A stretch of DNA of 64,000 bases from Gulosibacter molinativorax (GTDB lineage Bacteria > Actinomycetota > Actinomycetes > Actinomycetales > Microbacteriaceae), in contig NZ_CP028426.1 of NCBI RefSeq assembly GCF_003010915.2, positions 1,674,001 through 1,738,000 of the forward strand, in the 5' to 3' direction. Numbering within the stretch: the stretch's first letter is position 1; each line of letters begins with the position of its first letter. The notes beneath the pieces are model-generated. The model made no database searches, was not told the origin of the DNA, and saw only the letters and a program-made list of their open reading frames with translations. Both the position numbers and the translations under genes were made by a program. Positions 36,816 to 45,882 of this stretch are shown here, in pieces.

Positions 36816-38732
36816 CTAGCCCTTTTCGAGCACGACCTTCGACTTCCCGCCCGTACGTGCGCGCAGCGCGTACAGGATGGCGGCGAGGTCCACGAGCTCC
36901 TGCAGGAGCGCGCCGATCACGGGGATGATGTAGCCGAAGGCGGCCACAAGCATCAGGCCGACCGACAGGATCATACCGAGCCAGATCGCCGAGAGCGCGA
37001 CGCGGTAGGTGTGGCCACCAATCTCGACCGCGCGGGCGACGAGGCCGATGTCGTCGCGGCGAATCACCGCATCCGCCGACTCGCTTGCGGCGGTCGCGCC
37101 CTTCGCGCCCATCGCGATGCCGACCTCGGCGATCGCGAGCACGGGTGCGTCGTTCACGCCGTCGCCGACCATCGTCACCGGGCGCTTCTCGAGCTCGCGC
37201 ACGATATCGACCTTGTCCTGCGGGCGCAGGTTCGCGTGCACCTCGGTGATGTTCGCCTGCTCGGCGAGCGCGTGAGCCGTCTGCTCGTTGTCGCCCGTCA
37301 GCATCAGCACATCCTCAACGCCAAGCTCCCGGAGCCGATCGACCGTCGGGCGCGCGTTCTCGCGCAGCGCATCCGCGAGGATGAGCATCCCGGCGCCGCG
37401 GCCGTCGATCGAGACCGCGACGGAGGTCTGCCCTGCTTCGAGGTCGACCGGTTGGACGCTCGGGTCGATTTCCTGGATGAACGCGAGCTTCCCGACACGA
37501 ACCACGTGGCCGTCGACGGTCGCCTCGACGCCCTGCGTGGCGTACTCGGATGCATCCGTCGTCGGCAGCTGCTCGAGGCCCTGCTCGCGGGCGGCGGTGA
37601 TGACACCCTCCGCGAGGACGTGCGAGGAGTAGTTCTCGGCGGAGGCCGCGTACTGCAGCAGCTGGCGCGATTCAGCGGAGTCGAGCGCGCTACCCTCCCG
37701 CTGTCCGGCGGTCACGGTGGACCGGATCGCGACGAGCTCGGGGTGGCCGTGCGAGAGGGTGCCGGTCTTATCGAAGGTGACGGAGCGCGTCTTCGCGAGC
37801 GCCTCGAGCGTCGCGCCACCCTTCACGATGATGCCGTCTCGGGCGGCGGCGCTCATGCCGCCGATAAACGCCACGGGCGCCGCGATCAGCAGCGGACACG
37901 GGGTCGCGAGCACGAGCACCGCGGCGAACCGCACCGGGTCGCCCGAGAACCACCAGGCGAGCCCGGCGATGATGAGCGAAACGATCGTGAACGGCACCGC
38001 GTAGCGGTCGGCGAGGCGCACGGTCGGCGCCTTCTGCTCCTGCGCGTCGCTCACGAGCGCCATGATCTGCTGGTACTGCGAGTTCGCGGCGCTTGCCGTG
38101 GCCCGCATCCTTACCGCGCGGGTCGCGTTGACCGTGCCCGAGTAGATTTCGTCGCCGGTTTCGCGCAGCACGGGCAGGCTCTCGCCGGTCATCGTGGACT
38201 CATCGAACTCCGCCTCGCCGCTCTCGAGCGTGCCGTCGACTGGCACGATCTCAGCGGGGCGAAGCAGCAGCAGGTCTCCTGGCCGCACCTCGCTTGCCGG
38301 TACGTCGACCGGCGGCGCATCCGGGTTGTCCGGATCGAGTCGGTGCGCGGTCTGCGGGGCCCGCTTGAGCAGCGCATTCAGGTCGCTCTGCGCTCGCATC
38401 GCGGCGTAGTCCTCGAGGGCCTCACCACCGGTGAGCATGAGCACCACGATTAGCGCGGCGAGGTACTCCCCCGTCGCAACGGCTGCCGCCATCGCAACTA
38501 CAGCAAGGATGTCAAGACCGAAGTGGCCCCGCATCATGTCCCGGATCATGTCGATCGTGGTGTACACGATGATGCCGATGACGTAGAGCGAACCGAGCCA
38601 CTGGGCGGTGACGTGGTACCCCTCGGGCCCACCCGACCAAGTCACAATGTCGAGCGCAAGAACCACCAGGAGCATCACTAATGTGACTACCACCAGGGGG
38701 TATTTCTTTAAGACTTCGACAATTCTTCTCAT
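36816..38732 (-). CDS. P1B-type metal ATPase without N-terminal metal-binding domain
   Basis: A 638-residue P-type ATPase. Six or more membrane segments, actuator motif TGES, metal-site motif TPCPLL in place of CPC, phosphorylation site DKTGT, then TGDN and GDGVNDAP. No HMA domain precedes the first helix. The TPC variant makes the metal uncertain (Zn/Cd, Mn and Co are all possible). It is unrelated in context to the element-borne ATPase at the left edge. Confidence 0.92.
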   Translation of the reverse strand: MRRIVEVLKKYPLVVVTLVMLLVVLALDIVTWSGGPEGYHVTAQWLGSLYVIGIIVYTTIDMIRDMMRGHFGLDILAVVAMAAAVATGEYLAALIVVLMLTGGEALEDYAAMRAQSDLNALLKRAPQTAHRLDPDNPDAPPVDVPASEVRPGDLLLLRPAEIVPVDGTLESGEAEFDESTMTGESLPVLRETGDEIYSGTVNATRAVRMRATASAANSQYQQIMALVSDAQEQKAPTVRLADRYAVPFTIVSLIIAGLAWWFSGDPVRFAAVLVLATPCPLLIAAPVAFIGGMSAAARDGIIVKGGATLEALAKTRSVTFDKTGTLSHGHPELVAIRSTVTAGQREGSALDSAESRQLLQYAASAENYSSHVLAEGVITAAREQGLEQLPTTDASEYATQGVEATVDGHVVRVGKLAFIQEIDPSVQPVDLEAGQTSVAVSIDGRGAGMLILADALRENARPTVDRLRELGVEDVLMLTGDNEQTAHALAEQANITEVHANLRPQDKVDIVRELEKRPVTMVGDGVNDAPVLAIAEVGIAMGAKGATAASESADAVIRRDDIGLVARAVEIGGHTYRVALSAIWLGMILSVGLMLVAAFGYIIPVIGALLQELVDLAAILYALRARTGGKSKVVLEKG

Positions 38733-38804
38733 GCCCCTATTTTCGCACTTTGATCAGCGCTTTTCTAGGATGCGCAGCCTCACCTAACTTCTGCGCGCGC
38801 TCGG

Positions 38805-41687
38805 TCAGAAGCGCTCGTTGAGCAGTGTCGCGAGGTGCTTGCCCTGGGTGTCTCCGAGCTGATCGGCCTGCGTGCGGCACGAGTAGCCATCCGCGAGGAA
38901 GATCGCATCATCGCTCGCCTCGCGCAGCGCGGGCAGCAGCGAGTTCTCGGCCACGGCGACCGAGGTCTCGTAGTGCCCCGCCTCGAGGCCGAAGTTCCCC
39001 GCGAGACCACAGCAGCCCGAGAGCTGGTTGATCCTCGCGCCGAGCGAGTTCAGCAGCTTCCGGTCGGGCGCGAAACCCATCACCGCGTGCTGGTGGCAGT
39101 GCGGCTGCACGATGAGCTCGACGCCGTCGAGGCTCGGCAGCGAAACGTCCGGATCCGGCTTTACAGGCGCCATGCCGTTCAGCACCTCGGCGAGCGTGTA
39201 GGTCGAGTCCGCGATCTTCCGCGCGCGCGGGTCATCCGGGAAGAGCTCGAGCAGGTCGCTCTTAAGCACCGCGGTACAGCTCGGCTCGACCCCCACGATC
39301 GGGATGCCCGCATCCACAACCGGCCCAAACTCATCCATCAGCTTCGAAAGCCGCGCGCGGGCGCCGTCGAGTTGGCCGGTCGAGATCCACGTGAGGCCGC
39401 AGCACACCTGATTGTTCGGGGTGACGACCTCGAGGCCGACCTTCTGCAGCACCTGCACGACGTCGTGGTCGATCTCGGGGTTGAAGCCGTTCGAGAACGA
39501 GTCGGCCCACACCATGATGCGATCACGGTCGGTGCGCGGCGACTCGGGCCGGATAGCCTTACCTTCCTTCATTGCCTTGGCGCGATCCTGCTTGAACGTG
39601 CGCCCCGAGATCTTTGGGATCGTGCGACGCTTGTCGACGCCGGCGATCGGCAGGATGAACTTGCGCAGCCAGTCGACCTTGAACATCCCGTTCACGATCG
39701 GCGCGAACGCCGACATGAGCGGCTCCCAGCGCGGCAGCTGGCCGAGCACGTAGTGGTTTATCGGGCGCAGTCGGCCCTTGTACTTGCGGTAGAGCGTCTC
39801 GGACTTGTAGGCCGCGACGTCGACACCCGCGGGGCAGTCGCTCGAGCACGCCTTGCACGACAGGCACAGGTCGAGCGAGTCGGCGACCTCCTGCGATTGC
39901 CAGCCGTCCTTCACGAGCTTGCCGTTCGTCATCTCCTGCAACACGCGTGCGCGGCCGCGGGTCGAGTGCGTCTCGTCCTTCGTCGCCATGTAGCTCGGGC
40001 ACATGAAGCCGCCCGCGTCGCGATTGTCGGCACGGCACTTACCCATGCCGACGCAGCGGTGCACGGCCTTCGTGAAGTCCCCCGAGTCCTCGGCGAACGC
40101 AAAGCCACCACGGATGCGCGGGGTCGGCAGCGCCTGCGGCCGACGAAGGTCCGCGTCGAGCGGGGCCGGATTCACGAGCACGTCGGGGTTCAGGATGTTC
40201 TTCGGATCGAACAGCGCCTTGAGGTCGCCAAACGCGCCGATCGCCTTCTCGGAGTACATGAGCGGCAGCAGCTCGCCGCGGGCGCGGCCGTCGCCGTGCT
40301 CGCCCGACATCGAGCCGCCGAACTCCGCCACGAGACGGCCCGCATCCAGCATGAACGCGCGCAGCGCCGAGCCGTCGCGCTCGAGCGGGATCGACAGGCG
40401 CACGTGGATGCAGCCGTCGCCGAAGTGGCCATAGGGCATGCCCTCGATGCCGTGCTTCTCGGTGAGCTTGTCGAACTCGCGCAGGTACGAGCCGAGCTTC
40501 TCGGGCGGCACCGCGGCATCCTCAAAGCCGGGCCAGGCCTGCTCGCCCGAAAGCGTGCGGCTCGCGAGGCCGACGCCGTCCTCGCGCACCCTCCACAGGC
40601 GGCGCGCCTCGGCAGCGTCGGGGATGATGGTGGAAGAAATTGCGCTGGATGCGGCGACGAGCTTGTGCGCGCGGTCGAGCGCGTCGATCTCGTCCTCGCC
40701 CGGCATCTCGATGAGCAGCCAGCCCGCGCCCTCGGGCAGGGCCGCGACGGCCTCGGCACCGTGGTGACGGCGAACGGCGTCGGCGAGGCGCGCATCCAGG
40801 CCCTCGATCGCGCCGGGGCGCTGGTCGAGGAGCGCCGGGACGTCGTCGGCCGCGGCGACCATCGACGGGTAGCCGAGCGCGATCGTCACGGGCGACGAGG
40901 GAATGTCGACAAGGTTGACCGTCGCGCCGAGCACGATGCCGAGCGTGCCCTCGGAGCCGACCATGACCTTCGCGAGCGAGTGACCGTTCTCGGGCAGCAG
41001 CGCCTCGAGCCCGTAGCCGGAGACCTGGCGGCCGAAGCGGCCGAACTCGAGCCGGATCGTCGCGAGGTTCTCGCGCACGAACTCGTCGAGGCCCGGCACG
41101 ACCGAGAGGTCATCGGATGCGGTGTAGCGGCGGCCGAGGCCGTCGATGACGTCGAGGTCGACGACGTTGTCAGCGGTGCGCCCGAAGCGCAGCGAGTGCG
41201 AGCCGCACGCGTTGTTGCCGATCATGCCCCCGATCGTGCAGCGAGTCCAGGTCGAGGGGTCGGGGCCGAAGCGCAGCCCGTGCGGTTTCGCGGCCTTCTG
41301 CAGCTGGGCGACGATGACGCCCGGGTCGACCTTCGCGGTCTTCGCCTCGGGGTCGATCGAGTGGATGCGGTTGAGGTACCGCGACGTGTCGACGACGATG
41401 CCGCGGCCGATCGCGTTGCCCGCGATGGATGTGCCCGCCCCGCGCATGTGAACGGGCTTGCCGGTGACGCGCGCGACGTCGGCGATCGCGATGAGATCCT
41501 CCGTGGACTTCGGGAACGCGACCACCTCGGGGGTGATGCGGTAATTACCCGCGTCGGAGGAGTATTCGGCGCGGCGCAGCGAGGAGGTTGCGACCTCGCC
41601 GTCGATGCGCTCGCGAATCATGGATGCGACCTCGCGCGTTTCAGGCGTGATCGGGGCATCGGGCCTTACGGCTTCGCTAATCGTCAC
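38805..41687 (-). CDS. FAD-linked oxidase and Fe-S oxidoreductase fusion (GlcD/GlcF type)
   Basis: A 960-residue fusion of a GlcD-like FAD flavoprotein (about 30-520; FAD motif HMRGAGTSIAGNAIG and PDPSTWTRCTIGG) with a ferredoxin-type and CCG-domain half (about 545-960). Iron-sulfur ligands are in CVGMGKCRAD and CLSCKACSSDCP; CCG motifs are in NNQVCCG and LSGCCGLAG. Such proteins oxidise D-2-hydroxyacids (D-lactate, glycolate or 2-hydroxyglutarate) and pass electrons to the respiratory chain. The substrate is not determined here. Confidence 0.92.
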   Translation of the reverse strand: MTISEAVRPDAPITPETREVASMIRERIDGEVATSSLRRAEYSSDAGNYRITPEVVAFPKSTEDLIAIADVARVTGKPVHMRGAGTSIAGNAIGRGIVVDTSRYLNRIHSIDPEAKTAKVDPGVIVAQLQKAAKPHGLRFGPDPSTWTRCTIGGMIGNNACGSHSLRFGRTADNVVDLDVIDGLGRRYTASDDLSVVPGLDEFVRENLATIRLEFGRFGRQVSGYGLEALLPENGHSLAKVMVGSEGTLGIVLGATVNLVDIPSSPVTIALGYPSMVAAADDVPALLDQRPGAIEGLDARLADAVRRHHGAEAVAALPEGAGWLLIEMPGEDEIDALDRAHKLVAASSAISSTIIPDAAEARRLWRVREDGVGLASRTLSGEQAWPGFEDAAVPPEKLGSYLREFDKLTEKHGIEGMPYGHFGDGCIHVRLSIPLERDGSALRAFMLDAGRLVAEFGGSMSGEHGDGRARGELLPLMYSEKAIGAFGDLKALFDPKNILNPDVLVNPAPLDADLRRPQALPTPRIRGGFAFAEDSGDFTKAVHRCVGMGKCRADNRDAGGFMCPSYMATKDETHSTRGRARVLQEMTNGKLVKDGWQSQEVADSLDLCLSCKACSSDCPAGVDVAAYKSETLYRKYKGRLRPINHYVLGQLPRWEPLMSAFAPIVNGMFKVDWLRKFILPIAGVDKRRTIPKISGRTFKQDRAKAMKEGKAIRPESPRTDRDRIMVWADSFSNGFNPEIDHDVVQVLQKVGLEVVTPNNQVCCGLTWISTGQLDGARARLSKLMDEFGPVVDAGIPIVGVEPSCTAVLKSDLLELFPDDPRARKIADSTYTLAEVLNGMAPVKPDPDVSLPSLDGVELIVQPHCHQHAVMGFAPDRKLLNSLGARINQLSGCCGLAGNFGLEAGHYETSVAVAENSLLPALREASDDAIFLADGYSCRTQADQLGDTQGKHLATLLNERF

Positions 41688-41734
41688 GGCACGATGTCCT
41701 TCCTCGGGGGCTTGTCGCTAAGTTTCAATGGTAA

Positions 41735-43288
41735 CTACCGCGGGCCGTTGTCGAGGCGAAGCATCGCTCGCGCGCCCGTAAGCGATACGAGCTCTAACCA
41801 GGCTGCTGCGTGTTCTGGCAGTTCCGCGCGTGCGGTTGTTGCCAGGTTCCCCCGCGCGTTGCGCCATGCTCCGGCGATTCGGGATGCTGTCTGTTGCGTC
41901 GGCTCCCCCGCCCACACGTGCCAGCCCGCCAGCGCGCCGAGGCCAGAGCCTGCGGCCGCGCGCGCCGCGGTGTCTTGCGGCTGACCGCGCGCCGGGCCGA
42001 GTTCCTCGACGAGCCACGACGCGTTCGGGATGGATTGGAGGGTGAACATGCCATCCGCCCAGTTGAAGTCGGAGGTGAGTTGATGCGCAGACGCTTGCCG
42101 CTGCGTGAGGCCGGCTGATGCTTTGGGCTGGTTCGACGCGTTGTCCGATGCGGGTTGTTCGACCTGACCGCGATCCGCGAGCACCGCCGGCACCGTCGCG
42201 TCCGCGAGCCGATAGGTCGCCCCGAGCCCGTCGAGTCGCGCCCGCGACACGAGGATCGAGCGGGCGCTCGCATCCGCGCTCACCCAGCGGCGACCGAGCC
42301 GCTGCGCGACCACCGCGGTCGTGCCCGAGCCACCGAACGGGTCGACGACGAGATCACCCGGGGCGGTCATCCATCTGAGGAGCAGCTCGAGCAGCCCCTC
42401 CGGTTTCTGCGTCGCGTAGCCGGTGCGCTCCGCCGAGAGGTTCAGGACGGGACGGACGCTCACCTCGTGCACGCCCGCGTCGTCGCTCGCCGCGTTGCCC
42501 GGGTGATCGTCGCTGACCTCGTGATCGTGGTTGACCTCGCGAACGTCGCTGACCTTCTCGCCGCCTCGATCGTCGACCAGCGTGATCACGCCCTCGAGCA
42601 CGTCGCGAAGGATCGTGTCGACGTAAAAGCGACCCCGCGCATCCACCTTGCTGCCCATAAAGGACTTCGCGAGGTACTGGCGCTCGTAGAGCGGCGCGAC
42701 GCGGAAGCGATCGCTGCGGCGATACACGAGCAGATCGTCGTGCTTACGCGGCACGGCGCTCGTGCGCGACGCTCCCCCGGTCCGGTAGCTCCACACGAGC
42801 GAGTTCACGAAGTGCTCGCGGCCGAACACCTCGTCGAGGGCGACACGCACGTAGTGGGACGAGTGCCAGTCGAGATGCACGCAGATCGCGCCGTCCTCGG
42901 TGAGCAGCTCCCGCGCGAGCACGAGCCGGGGCACGAGCATCCGCAGGTAGTCGGCGGTGCCGCCCGCCCAGCGATCGGTGTAGGTGTGCATCTCGAGCGC
43001 GAGGTCGGCACCGCTATCGTCGCGCGTGTGGATGCGGCTGCGATAGTCGGCCTTGGAGTCGAACGGCGGGTCGAGGTAAACGAGCTTCGCTCGCTCGCCG
43101 GATGCGTAGAGTCGCGCAAGTGCGTCGAGGTTATCGCCGTGAACGAGCGCGTTGGGAGCGACTTCGTTGGCCACACTACTAGCCGTGCCGGCCGAACTCC
43201 GGGCCTTGACCACCGCATCCTGAGCCGCCTGGCGCCCCTGCGCGATGAGCGCGGGAAGCTCGGTGAGCAGCGAAGGCGAGGAGTGCAT
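41735..43288 (-). CDS. DNA methyltransferase (N6-adenine/N4-cytosine type, DPPF)
   Basis: A 517-residue methyltransferase with the catalytic motif IV YLDPPFDS near residue 70, before the AdoMet-binding motif I DPFGGSGTT near 315. This motif order is that of the beta class (Mod-like). A nonconserved insertion between them contains an Asp/Glu/His-rich run, and the last 120 residues form an extra domain with no match I recognise. No restriction gene is adjacent, so it appears to be an orphan. Confidence 0.88.
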   Translation of the reverse strand: MHSSPSLLTELPALIAQGRQAAQDAVVKARSSAGTASSVANEVAPNALVHGDNLDALARLYASGERAKLVYLDPPFDSKADYRSRIHTRDDSGADLALEMHTYTDRWAGGTADYLRMLVPRLVLARELLTEDGAICVHLDWHSSHYVRVALDEVFGREHFVNSLVWSYRTGGASRTSAVPRKHDDLLVYRRSDRFRVAPLYERQYLAKSFMGSKVDARGRFYVDTILRDVLEGVITLVDDRGGEKVSDVREVNHDHEVSDDHPGNAASDDAGVHEVSVRPVLNLSAERTGYATQKPEGLLELLLRWMTAPGDLVVDPFGGSGTTAVVAQRLGRRWVSADASARSILVSRARLDGLGATYRLADATVPAVLADRGQVEQPASDNASNQPKASAGLTQRQASAHQLTSDFNWADGMFTLQSIPNASWLVEELGPARGQPQDTAARAAAGSGLGALAGWHVWAGEPTQQTASRIAGAWRNARGNLATTARAELPEHAAAWLELVSLTGARAMLRLDNGPR

Positions 43289-43297
43289 CCGCCCAGT

Positions 43298-43339
43298 GTA
43301 TTTCCTCGTATTTCCTTCCCGAAATCTTCAGGAAAATAC
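43298..43339. promoter_or_regulatory. Repeated GTATTTCC half-sites between the methyltransferase and betT
   Basis: GTATTTCC occurs twice in direct repeat (43298-43305, 43308-43315) and once inverted with an extra A (43331-43339), directly upstream of the methyltransferase start. These could be an operator for the methyltransferase or for betT, whose start is 200 bp away. Nothing else is recognisable in the rest of the 257-bp gap. Confidence 0.35.
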
Positions 43340-43545
43340 CAGCGTGCTAACCTAAGTCACTGTCGTTCACTTTCGACACCGCCGAGGCATCCCGTCCGTT
43401 GCCCGTGAGTTCCGCGCAAAGCGTGAACCCGAACGGAAGATCTCGCTCCCTCTGGTCATTTCCATGACCCGCTCGATTCGCGTTCCCTCGGCTCTCACGA
43501 AGGTGAACGACGTCGAGACCTGTATTCGTGAATGGAGTGAACTGA

Positions 43546-45750
43546 ATGACGCTAAGCCCTGGCCGCAGAAACCTCGGAGACCGAGCCCCGCTTTCGAGCG
43601 ATGAGATGCGCCAGGGAACGGCAGTATTGGCCCCTCCAAGCGAGACCCGACCTCGCGTCAACTGGCGGGTGTTCATCATCTCGGCCGTCGTGATCATCGC
43701 GTTCTCGATGTGGGCGATCTTCGCGCCAGCGAACGCCGAGTCGACGCTGCAGCAGGTTGTCGGGTGGATCGGCGAGAACCTCGGCTGGTGGTACGTGCTC
43801 ACGATCACCGTCGTCATCGGCTTTGTGATCTGGGTCGCCGTCTCCAAGGAGGGCAAGGTTCGCCTCGGTCCCGACCACTCGCGGCCGCAGTACAAGTTGT
43901 TCACGTGGGTCGCGATGCTGTTCGCCGCGGGCGTCGGCATCGACATGCTGTTCTATTCGGTCACCGGGCCGATCCAGCACTACATGACGCCGCCGAACGC
44001 GACGCCCGAATCCGCGGCGGCCGCCGAGGAAGCCGTTGTCTGGACGATGTTCCACTACGGCGTCGGCGGTTGGTCGGTGTACTCGCTGCTCGGCATGGCC
44101 ATGGGCTACTTCGCGTATCGCTGGGGCATGCCGCTGTCGATCCGCGCGGCGATCTATCCCCTGTTCGGCAAGCGTGTGAAGGGCGCGGTCGGCGACACGA
44201 TCGACATCTTCGCGCTGATCGGCACCGTGTTCGGCGTCGCGACCTCGATGGGGATCGGCGTCGTGCTGCTCAACATCGGCTTCGCGTGGCTCTTCGGCCT
44301 CGAGGAGGGCCTCGCGCTGCAGATCGCGCTGATCATCGTGGCCGTCGTCCTCACCATCGCGGCGTGTACGTCGGGAGTCGACAAAGGAATCCGCTGGATC
44401 TCCGAACTCAATCTCTGGAGCGCGGGCGCGATGATCGTGTACATCCTCGTGACCGGCCAGACCGGCTACCTGCTCAACGCGCTCGTCGCGAACATCGGCA
44501 AGTTCATCGCGACCTTCCCCGGCCGCACCCTCGAGACCATGGTCTATCAGGATGGTGGCTCCGCGTGGATGTCCGGGCAGACCCTATTCTTCTGGGCATT
44601 CTGGCTCGCGTGGGGTCCCTTCGTCGGCTTGTTCCTCGCCCGCATCTCGCGCGGCCGGACGCTGCGCGAATTCGTCATCGCGGCGATCACGGCGCCCGTG
44701 CTCTGTGACTTCCTCATCGTCTCGATCTTCGGCAACAGCGCACTCTTCGAGGTGCGCGAGAACGGAAACATGGAGTTCGCCCAGCTCGCGATGGAAAGCC
44801 CCGAGCACGGCTGGTACGCGCTGCTTGAGATGTTCCCCGGTGCCGCATTCCTCATCGGCCTCGGCACCCTCTCCGGATTGCTCTTCTACCTCACAAGCGC
44901 GAACTCGGGCGCGATGGTGATGTCCAACTTCTCGTCCTCGATCGCCGATCCGAGCCAGGACGGTCCCAAGTGGCTGCGCATCTTCTGGGCGATTCTCACG
45001 GCTGTGCTCACGATCGCGATGCTCGTCGCGGGTGGCGTCACGACCATGGAGTACGCGACCCTGATCTTCGGCCTACCCGTCACGATCGTGGCGTACCTCG
45101 TCATGGCCTCGTTCTCGAAGGTGCTGCGCATGGAGCGCGCGGAACGCGAAGGCCGCGCGCTGCGGCGCCGCACGGTGTCCGCGAGCGGCGGCAGCGTGCC
45201 CGAAAAGACGTGGCGCCAGCGGCTCGCGAACATGCGGTCGTACCCGTCGAAAAATGCCGTGGCGCAGTTTGTCACGCGAGTCGCGCATCCTGCACTCGAA
45301 GAGGTGAGCCGCGAGTTCGCGAAGCAGGGCTATGCGAGCGAGCTGACGGCAACGCCTGGTGGGGAGACTGGAGTGACCGGCTACACGCTCGTCATCGACA
45401 TGGCTGCGCAGCAGAATTTCCACTACGAGGTGGAGGCGGTTGAGGCGCCGGTGCCGATGTTCGGCGGCCGCATGTCGCGCGAGACGGACGTGTACTACCG
45501 CCTGGAAGTGTTCACGCGGACCGGTTCGGAAGGATACGACCTCATGGGTCTGTCGAAGCAGCAGGTGATCAACGACGTCATCGACCGGTTCGAGTCACAC
45601 CTCAGCTTCCTGCAACACTCGAACGACGTGGATGCGGCGTCTGTGCTTACCCCGCCGGTCACGACGGGGCAGCACGCTGCGGTGGCCGCTTCGACTGCGG
45701 ATGCGGATGCCCCGACGATCGAGCGCGAGCCGGGGCAGGCCGCGGACTAG
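43546..45750 (+). CDS. betT: BetT-type choline/betaine transporter (BCCT family)
   Basis: A 734-residue secondary carrier with 12 membrane segments (about 42-525) and a long cytoplasmic C-terminal domain (about 540-690), the layout of BetT and not of the shorter BetP/OpuD type. Family features: GWSVYSLLGMAMGYFAYR, TSGVDKGIRWISELN, FFWAFWLAWGPFVGLFLARISRGRT, and in the tail YPSKN...AHPALEEV and NDVIDRFESHLSFL. It imports choline or betaine for osmoprotection. Confidence 0.93.
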   Translation: MTLSPGRRNLGDRAPLSSDEMRQGTAVLAPPSETRPRVNWRVFIISAVVIIAFSMWAIFAPANAESTLQQVVGWIGENLGWWYVLTITVVIGFVIWVAVSKEGKVRLGPDHSRPQYKLFTWVAMLFAAGVGIDMLFYSVTGPIQHYMTPPNATPESAAAAEEAVVWTMFHYGVGGWSVYSLLGMAMGYFAYRWGMPLSIRAAIYPLFGKRVKGAVGDTIDIFALIGTVFGVATSMGIGVVLLNIGFAWLFGLEEGLALQIALIIVAVVLTIAACTSGVDKGIRWISELNLWSAGAMIVYILVTGQTGYLLNALVANIGKFIATFPGRTLETMVYQDGGSAWMSGQTLFFWAFWLAWGPFVGLFLARISRGRTLREFVIAAITAPVLCDFLIVSIFGNSALFEVRENGNMEFAQLAMESPEHGWYALLEMFPGAAFLIGLGTLSGLLFYLTSANSGAMVMSNFSSSIADPSQDGPKWLRIFWAILTAVLTIAMLVAGGVTTMEYATLIFGLPVTIVAYLVMASFSKVLRMERAEREGRALRRRTVSASGGSVPEKTWRQRLANMRSYPSKNAVAQFVTRVAHPALEEVSREFAKQGYASELTATPGGETGVTGYTLVIDMAAQQNFHYEVEAVEAPVPMFGGRMSRETDVYYRLEVFTRTGSEGYDLMGLSKQQVINDVIDRFESHLSFLQHSNDVDAASVLTPPVTTGQHAAVAASTADADAPTIEREPGQAAD

Positions 45751-45882
45751 GGTGCGCCGCGGCCGACGCGATGCGCCGCGGCCGTTTAGGCGAGCATTGC
45801 AAGTATCGCCTGACCGGGTCGGAGTACGGGCAAGGGTGAGCCCTACCGCCAGGGGTTGGATGTGCGGCGGATGCGCGCGGCG

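Noticed and set aside
38835..41984. Plus-strand open frame of 1049 codons
   Set aside because: It is the antisense shadow of the GlcD/GlcF-type gene, which has clear FAD and Fe-S motifs.
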